This document shows, in pieces, positions 1 through 5,150 of a stretch of DNA of 5,150 bases (within the stretch, counting starts at the first letter, position 1; every line of letters starts with the position of its first letter). Below the pieces are notes generated by a model that ran no database searches, was not told the DNA's origin, and saw nothing but the letters and a program-made list of their open reading frames with translations. Location of the stretch: positions 705,209 to 710,358 of the forward strand of contig CP070706.1 of assembly GCA_020350085.1 (NCBI GenBank). The letters are read 5' to 3'. Position numbers and translations under genes: made by a program. Source of the stretch: Acidobacteriota bacterium (GTDB lineage: Bacteria > Acidobacteriota > Polarisedimenticolia > J045).

Positions 1-3000
1 GCTGGTCGTTCACGCCACGAGCGCCGGCGACGGCCACGGCGCCTACCACGCCGTCGCCGACACCGGCGTCCTGCTCGCTGCGGCCGCGGATCTCCAGCAA
101 GCACTCGATCTCGCGCTCGTCGCGCACCACGTCGCCGAGCACGCGCTGACGCCGGCCGTCGTGCTGACCGACCGCGCCGAAACCGCGCGCGCCGTGCAGG
201 ACGTTCTGTTCCCCGAAGACGAGTTCATCCGCGAGTACCTGCGCGATCCCGCCGAAGAGATCGAGAGCCCCACGCCCGCGCAGGAGCTGCTGTTCGGCAT
301 CAAGCGCCGCCGAATCCCGCGCTGGTTCGACCCCGACCGCCCCGTCGCTCACGGCGCGCGCCTGCGCGGCGAGGAAGCCGCGGCCGCCGCCTCGGGTCGG
401 CGCGCGTTTTTCGCCGAGCACCTGACCGAGCTGGCGCTGGCCTCGATCGAGCAGCACGCCAAGCTCACCGGCCGCCCGTCCGGCTTCATCCGCGCCCACC
501 GGATGGACCGCGCCAAGCAGATCATCGTCACCCAAGGCGCCGCCGTCGTTCTCGCCGAGCAGGTCGCCGACCATCTCGCCACATACGAAGGCGCGCGCCT
601 CGGCGTGTTGGGCCTCACGTGGCTCAGGCCTTTCCCGACCGAAGCCGTCCGCGAAGCGCTCGCCCGCGCCGAGCTGGTCACCGTGCTCGAGCGCGTCCCC
701 GGCGATATCGCCGGCGCGCCGCCGCTTGTACGCGAAGTCCGAAGCGCGCTCGGTCGCAGCGGCCCGCGCTTGCTCAGCGCCACCTTCGACGGCCACCACG
801 CTCTCGATGCCGGCGATCTGATCGCGCTGTGGGCCAACATGCAGCGCGGCGACGCCGCGAGAAGAAGCGTCGAGCTCGGCGTGCGGCCGCCGTCGCGCCG
901 CTCGCGCTTCCCGCACCGCGAGGCGCTGCTCCAGCAAGTCCGGCGCCTCTACCCGAGAATCGGTGAAGCCAGTCTCGACAGGCGCGAAGCCACCGGCGTG
1001 CGGCCGAAGGACACTCGCACCGTCGCGCTCTACGTCGCCACGCACCACGACGCCGCCAAGCACTTCGACGCCCTCGCGCAAGCCCTCGGTGAGCAGCCGT
1101 CGGTACACCTCCGCGGCCGCAGCGAAGAGCCCGAGCCGGACCTGACCGTCGCCCGCTTGAGCCTCGCGTCATCGCCCCCGCTCGATCCCGTCCCCGACAC
1201 CCCGATCGACCTGACGCTGATCGCCACGCTCGATCTTCCCGGCATCGATCCGTTCAGAAACGCGCGCGACAACACGACCGTCGCCATCGCGACGACGCTC
1301 TCTCCGAAAGACCTGTGGCGTTCGATCCCCGCAAAGTGGCGCGATCGCATCACGAGCCACGACCTGCGCCTCGTCCGCATCGAAGGTGGCCCCGCCGAGC
1401 TCGTCGCCGCCGCACCGGCGCTGCTCGCTGGCCAAGACGTTGGCGAGCCGGTCATCGCCGCCGAGAGCGGACCGCCATCCGCACGCGAGACCGCCCCCAC
1501 GTCGTCCGATCCGGAGCTGCCGATCGCCATCCGCCGCTTCGCCGAAGACTCCGACGCCTACGATTCCGTCCCGCGCTTTTGGGGCGAGCTTCTCCAGCCG
1601 CGCCTCGCCGGCGAGACCGACATCGCCGCCCCCGAGCCGCACCTCGCCGTCGGCTCCGTTCCTTCCGGCACCGCCGCCGCGCACGACATGACCGCGCGCC
1701 GCGAGCGGATGCCGGAGATCGACGCCGAAAAATGCATCGGCTGCGGCCACTGCTGGACCGCCTGTCCCGACAGCGCCATCGGACCGCTGTCGATCACCAC
1801 GCAAGCGCTGCTCGATGCCGCCGCTGAGCAAGCGATGATCCGGGCGCACATCGACGACGCCGACCGCGACGCCGCATCGAAGCTCCAGCGCGCCCACAAA
1901 CAGCTCGCCGCGCGCCTCGACGGCCAGCTCGCGAAGAGCGACGCGCGCGTGTTCTCCGCCAAGCTGCTCTCCGACGCGTTCACGTGGCTCATCGATCAGC
2001 TCGGCGCCGAAGGCACCGAACGGGCCGCCATGCAGCGCGTGCTCGATCAAATCGGCGCCGAAGCGATGCGCCTGCCCGCCACCGTCACCGCCAGCTACTT
2101 CCACGAGCGTCACGCGAAACAGCGCGGCACGGGAGAGCTGCTGCTGCTCGCGATCAACCCGTGGAACTGCCAAGGCTGCGGCGGCTGCGCGGCCGTTTGT
2201 CCCGAAGACGCGATCGAGGTGAGACCCGCCCGCACCGACACCGAGCGGACGATCGAAAGAGTCCGCAGCCAATGGCGGTTTTGGGAGCAGCTTCCCGACA
2301 CGTCGGGCGCTTCGATCACCCGCTCCGCCGAGCGCGCCGACATCGGCCCGCTGCCCGCGATGCTGCTCTCGCGCCACTGCCTTCTGGCCGTCACCGGAGG
2401 CGACGGCGCTGAGCCCGGTTCCGGTGAAAAAGTCGCCGCGCGACAGCTCGTCGCCATCGTCGAGCACGAGCGGCAGATGCGCAGCCTCGCTGCCATCGAA
2501 CGGCTCGAAACGATCAGCAAGCGCTTGCGCGAAGCGATCCGCGAGTCGCTCGCCGAAGCGACCTCAGCCGAAGACCTCGGCCGCCTCGCCGACGCGCTGT
2601 CGTCTCTCGGCGGCCGGCACGCCACCGGCGGCGAGCTTCTCGAGCGCATGCACGAGCTCGGCGAAGAGTCGCGCATCGACACCGAACGCGTCGAAGCGCT
2701 CGTCGAAGCCGCACGAGACATCGAGCAGCTCGCCTGGCAGCTCGGTCGAGGCCGAAGCGGTGCCGGCCGCGCGCGCTTCGGACTCGTCATCGCCGGGGAA
2801 ATGGCCGGCGCCTGGGCCACGCGCTACCCGCGAAACCCGTTCGTCGTCCCGCTGACCGTCGATCTCGCCGGCGACGGCGCGGATCTCGCGCTCGGCCTCG
2901 CGCAAGGCCTCGTTGCCGAGCGCGTCGCCGACGTGCGCATCGCACGCCGCGCCGATCTGCTGCTCGAAAACCCACCGGGCCTCGTCGCCCGCCAGCGCGA

Positions 3001-3826
3001 GATCGACCAGCTCGGCTGGGATGACCTCACCCCCGACGAGCGCGCGCTGTGCCTGCCCGTTTTCGTCTTCGCCGGCGCCGACGCGCTCGAAGGCGCCGGG
3101 CTCGCGGGCCTGTCGCGACTTCTGACCAGCAAGCTGCCGGTCAAAGTGCTGCTTCTCGACGAGCGCGATCTTCTGAAAGAACGCGCCGAGCCAGCATTGG
3201 TCGCGCTAGCCCACCGTACGGCGTTCGTCTTGTCCTCGTCGATCGCGCATCACGAGCATCTCTTTAGCGGCATCGTCGCCGCGCTGTCGTTCGACGGTCC
3301 GGCACTGATACATCTTCACGCCCCGAGCCCGAGCCGCGACGGCTTTGCCACCGAAGCCACCGTCGCCCGCGCGCGCGAGGCCGTCGCCGCGCGCGTGCAC
3401 CCGCTGCTGCGCTACGACCCCAGCGAAAAAGGCGTCTTCGGCCTGCGCCTTTCCCTCGAAGGCAACCCCTCGCCCGACGACGCCTGGGTCCGCGACCCCC
3501 ACGGCAACGCGCTGACCCCCGGCATCTGGGCCCGAGGCGAGACGCGCTATCAAGGTCTCTCGCTCGAGCCGGCCGACACCCGCTGCGCCGAGATCTGGGC
3601 CATGCTGCGCGAGCTGGCCGGTATCACGACGCCGTTTACCGAGCACGTCGAAAAGCGCGCCCGCGAAGACGTCGCCGGCGAGATCGCCGCCATGCGCGCC
3701 GACCACGAAAGACAGCTTCAAGAGATGGCCGACGAAAAGCTCCGCCAGCAGGCCGGAAAGCTCCGCGATCGGCTGCTGCAGCTCGCCGGCTACAAGCCCG
3801 GCGCGTCTGCGGAGAGCGACTCGTGA
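1..3826 (+). CDS. PFOR/NifJ-like 2-oxoacid oxidoreductase family protein with two [4Fe-4S] clusters and a degenerate TPP site (5' partial)
   Basis: The frame is open from base 2, so the true start lies upstream; the GTG at 161 is internal to a conserved domain. Numbering visible residues from base 2 (1274 in all), the order is: part of PFOR domain I (about 1-85), transketolase-C-like domain II (about 173-280), gamma-like domain (about 340-480, including ATTLSPKDLWRSIPAKWRD), EKR-like segment (about 515-563, including GSVPSGTAAAHD), then two ferredoxin motifs, CIGCGHCWTACP (Cys 578, 581, 584, 588) and CQGCGGCAAVCP (Cys 723, 726, 729, 733). A TPP-domain-like C-terminal part and a charged helical tail follow. 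Canonical PFOR oxidises pyruvate with CoA and reduces ferredoxin or flavodoxin in the cytoplasm. Here the usual GGDGWAYDIG and SNTGGQ motifs are replaced (FAGADALEGAG, LLLDERDLLKE), and the proximal-cluster cysteines are absent. With the missing start it would be near 1,370-1,400 residues, against about 1,170-1,200 for NifJ. The family call is firm; pyruvate oxidation is doubtful. Electron transfer linked to the downstream rnfC is inferred. Confidence 0.88.
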   Translation, partial: LVVHATSAGDGHGAYHAVADTGVLLAAAADLQQALDLALVAHHVAEHALTPAVVLTDRAETARAVQDVLFPEDEFIREYLRDPAEEIESPTPAQELLFGIKRRRIPRWFDPDRPVAHGARLRGEEAAAAASGRRAFFAEHLTELALASIEQHAKLTGRPSGFIRAHRMDRAKQIIVTQGAAVVLAEQVADHLATYEGARLGVLGLTWLRPFPTEAVREALARAELVTVLERVPGDIAGAPPLVREVRSALGRSGPRLLSATFDGHHALDAGDLIALWANMQRGDAARRSVELGVRPPSRRSRFPHREALLQQVRRLYPRIGEASLDRREATGVRPKDTRTVALYVATHHDAAKHFDALAQALGEQPSVHLRGRSEEPEPDLTVARLSLASSPPLDPVPDTPIDLTLIATLDLPGIDPFRNARDNTTVAIATTLSPKDLWRSIPAKWRDRITSHDLRLVRIEGGPAELVAAAPALLAGQDVGEPVIAAESGPPSARETAPTSSDPELPIAIRRFAEDSDAYDSVPRFWGELLQPRLAGETDIAAPEPHLAVGSVPSGTAAAHDMTARRERMPEIDAEKCIGCGHCWTACPDSAIGPLSITTQALLDAAAEQAMIRAHIDDADRDAASKLQRAHKQLAARLDGQLAKSDARVFSAKLLSDAFTWLIDQLGAEGTERAAMQRVLDQIGAEAMRLPATVTASYFHERHAKQRGTGELLLLAINPWNCQGCGGCAAVCPEDAIEVRPARTDTERTIERVRSQWRFWEQLPDTSGASITRSAERADIGPLPAMLLSRHCLLAVTGGDGAEPGSGEKVAARQLVAIVEHERQMRSLAAIERLETISKRLREAIRESLAEATSAEDLGRLADALSSLGGRHATGGELLERMHELGEESRIDTERVEALVEAARDIEQLAWQLGRGRSGAGRARFGLVIAGEMAGAWATRYPRNPFVVPLTVDLAGDGADLALGLAQGLVAERVADVRIARRADLLLENPPGLVARQREIDQLGWDDLTPDERALCLPVFVFAGADALEGAGLAGLSRLLTSKLPVKVLLLDERDLLKERAEPALVALAHRTAFVLSSSIAHHEHLFSGIVAALSFDGPALIHLHAPSPSRDGFATEATVARAREAVAARVHPLLRYDPSEKGVFGLRLSLEGNPSPDDAWVRDPHGNALTPGIWARGETRYQGLSLEPADTRCAEIWAMLRELAGITTPFTEHVEKRAREDVAGEIAAMRADHERQLQEMADEKLRQQAGKLRDRLLQLAGYKPGASAESDS
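3811..3816 (+). promoter_or_regulatory. Shine-Dalgarno site for rnfC, inside the upstream gene
   Basis: GGAGAG lies six bases before the GTG at 3823, a normal spacing for a ribosome binding site. It sits in the last codons of the PFOR-like gene, whose TGA stop (3824-3826) overlaps the GTG as GTGA. This decides the start of rnfC and points to translational coupling. No promoter or terminator is seen between the genes, as there is no intergenic space. Confidence 0.65.
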
Positions 3827-5150
3827 GGCGCGCGCTTTCCGTCGCCAAGCTCGGCACCTTCCGCCACGGCGTCCGCCCCGACGAGCGCAAGGAAGCCACC
3901 GAGCATCTTCCGATCGAACGGATGCCGTTCGTCAAGACGTACGTGCTGCCGCTGAGCCAACACACCGGAAAACCCTCGAAGCCGATCGTCGCCGTCGGCG
4001 ATCGCGTCGAGCGCGGAGAGCTGATCGCCGAAGCCGACGGCTTCATCTCGACCGCGCTTCACGCCCCTGTCACTGGAACAGTCGTCGCCATCGAGCCGCG
4101 CCCGCACCCGAACGGCCGCAAGATGCCGGCGATCGTGATCGAGATCGATCCGTTCTCGAGCCAGCAGATCACGCAACGACTCGCCCACGGCGAACAGGTC
4201 CTACTGGATCTCGTCCAAGGCGTCCAGCAAGCCGGCATCGTGGGCTTGGGCGGCGCCGCCTTCCCGAGCCACGTCAAGCTGCAAGTTCCCGAAGGAAAGA
4301 TCGTCCGCTTCGTGATCATCAATGGCTGCGAGTGCGAGCCGTACCTGACCTGCGATCACCGGCTGATGGTCGAGCGCGCCGACGACGTCGTCAAAGGCCT
4401 GAGGCTGATCATGAAGCAGGTCGGCGCCGAGCGCGGCTACATCGGCGTCGAGATCAACAAGAAAGATGCCATCGAGGCGCTCGAGCGCGAAGTCGGTGAC
4501 GACGCGGCGATCGAGATCGTCGCGCTCGCCGTCAAGTACCCACAGGGCGCGGAAAAAACGCTCATCGACGCGATCTTCAAGAGGGAAGTCCCCGCCGGCG
4601 GGTTGCCGCTCGAACTCGACATCGTCGTTCAAAACGTCGGCACCGCCGCGTCGCTGGCCGATCTCGTCGATGAAGGCATTCCGCTCATCGAACGGATCGT
4701 CACCGTCAGCGGCCCCGGCATGCGCCGCCCGACAAACCTGATCGTCCCGGTCGGCACACTGCTCGAAGACGTCGTCGAGCACTGCGGCGGTCTTCTTCCC
4801 GAAACGCGTCAAGTCATCTTCGGCGGCCCGATGATGGGCCAAGCGCAAAAGCGGCTCGACGTGCCCGTTTTGAAGGGCACCTCCGGCATCCTCGCGCTGA
4901 CCAGCCCCGCCGCGCTCGTTCGAGAAGAGCCCTGCATCCGCTGCGGGCGCTGCCTCGAAGCGTGCCCGATGTTTCTCAACCCCTCGCGCCTCGCTCAGCT
5001 CGTCAAGCTCGAGCGCGCGCAGGAGCTCGCCGATCTTCATCAGATGGACTGCTTCGAGTGCGCGAGCTGCTCGTTCGTCTGTCCATCGAACATTCCGCTC
5101 GTGCAGATGATGCGCGTCGGCAAAGCCATGGTCCGGTCGATGAAGCAGCC
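3823..5150 (+). CDS. rnfC: Rnf electron transport complex subunit RnfC (3' partial)
   Basis: RnfC is the peripheral, cytoplasmic-side subunit of the membrane Rnf complex, which couples electron exchange between ferredoxin and NAD(H) to Na+ or H+ transport. It carries the nucleotide/flavin-binding fold related to complex I NuoF, plus two [4Fe-4S] clusters. Visible in order over 442 residues: an N-terminal RnfC motif (TFRHGVRPDERKE, from residue 12); a barrel-sandwich lipoyl-like domain (about 54-91, with HAPVTGTV); the signature GIVGLGGAAFPSHVK (138-152); NGCECEPYLTCDHRLM (167-182); an SLBB-type segment (about 284-323); FGGPMMG (to 339); then CIRCGRCLEACP (Cys 371, 374, 377, 381) and CFECASCSFVCP (Cys 410, 413, 416, 420). 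There is no signal peptide or membrane segment, as expected. The GTG start is chosen for the SD site at 3811-3816 and the GTGA overlap, and because the N-terminal motif follows within 15 residues. Shorter RnfC proteins are about 440 residues, so the gene may end just outside the window; a longer proteobacterial-type tail cannot be excluded. Confidence 0.95.
   Translation, partial: MRRALSVAKLGTFRHGVRPDERKEATEHLPIERMPFVKTYVLPLSQHTGKPSKPIVAVGDRVERGELIAEADGFISTALHAPVTGTVVAIEPRPHPNGRKMPAIVIEIDPFSSQQITQRLAHGEQVLLDLVQGVQQAGIVGLGGAAFPSHVKLQVPEGKIVRFVIINGCECEPYLTCDHRLMVERADDVVKGLRLIMKQVGAERGYIGVEINKKDAIEALEREVGDDAAIEIVALAVKYPQGAEKTLIDAIFKREVPAGGLPLELDIVVQNVGTAASLADLVDEGIPLIERIVTVSGPGMRRPTNLIVPVGTLLEDVVEHCGGLLPETRQVIFGGPMMGQAQKRLDVPVLKGTSGILALTSPAALVREEPCIRCGRCLEACPMFLNPSRLAQLVKLERAQELADLHQMDCFECASCSFVCPSNIPLVQMMRVGKAMVRSMKQ

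Noticed and set aside
161..163. GTG as the start of the PFOR-like gene
   Set aside because: The frame is open upstream to the window edge and encodes domain I sequence resembling NifJ (for example DLQQALDLALVAHH), so the real start lies outside the window.
1169..2467. A 432-codon open frame on the minus strand opposite the PFOR-like gene
   Set aside because: It is the low-complexity Gly/Arg/Ala-rich product expected opposite a GC-rich gene with biased third positions. No family motif is seen, and the + strand frame has clear conserved domains.
2861..2890. The GDG in LTVDLAGDGADL, and the GGDG at about 2396-2407, as a surviving TPP-binding motif
   Set aside because: By position they match the segments before the TPP motif (FEDNAEFGLG and NATGCSSIYGG regions of NifJ). 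Neither is followed at the usual spacing by an SNTGG-like Asn. A structural model would settle it.
1340..4010. GCGATCGC palindromes (near 1341 and 3999) as a HIP1-type repeat
   Set aside because: Only two clear copies were found, both in coding sequence rich in CGATC from codon preference. This is too few for a genome-wide repeat signal.
4201..5040. A 279-codon open frame on the minus strand opposite rnfC
   Set aside because: It is a codon-bias shadow of rnfC: Asp/Ala/Arg-rich with no recognisable motif, while the + strand encodes the conserved RnfC signatures over the same bases.

Overview
The window is wholly coding on the + strand and holds two genes, both cut by the window edges. It is strongly GC-rich, with a heavy preference for G or C at third codon positions, a GTG start and overlapping genes. 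This suggests a high-GC Gram-negative bacterium with anaerobic or facultative metabolism. Myxococcota/deltaproteobacterial or planctomycete lineages fit, but that is a weak guess: nothing here fixes the taxon.

Positions 1-3826 carry the greater part of a very long single-chain protein of the pyruvate:ferredoxin oxidoreductase (PFOR/NifJ) superfamily. 1274 residues are visible, and roughly the first 100 lie upstream. The domain order follows NifJ: pyrimidine-type domain I, transketolase-C-like domain II, gamma-type domain, EKR-like segment, two [4Fe-4S] ferredoxin motifs, then a TPP-domain-like C-terminal part. The two ferredoxin-type clusters are fully conserved. By hand alignment, the catalytic Arg of domain I, the Mg-TPP motif and all four cysteines of the TPP-proximal cluster are missing. 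Extra helical insertions are also present. It therefore looks like a PFOR-derived electron-transfer or scaffold protein and not a working 2-oxoacid oxidoreductase.

Positions 3823-5150 carry rnfC, the NADH/flavin- and FeS-binding peripheral subunit of the Rnf ferredoxin:NAD+ oxidoreductase. It begins at a GTG that overlaps the upstream stop codon by four bases (GTGA), with a Shine-Dalgarno-like GGAGAG inside the end of the upstream gene. 442 residues are visible, with both CxxCxxCxxxCP motifs, so only the C-terminal end is missing.

The tight coupling suggests that the PFOR-like protein is made together with Rnf and may pass electrons to or from it, perhaps at or near the place of a ferredoxin/RnfB-type entry module. 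This is the most interesting reading of the window. The fusion architecture and loss of active-site residues can be seen in the sequence; the functional link is inference. No RNA genes, mobile elements, CRISPR arrays, terminators or sizeable intergenic regions were seen.
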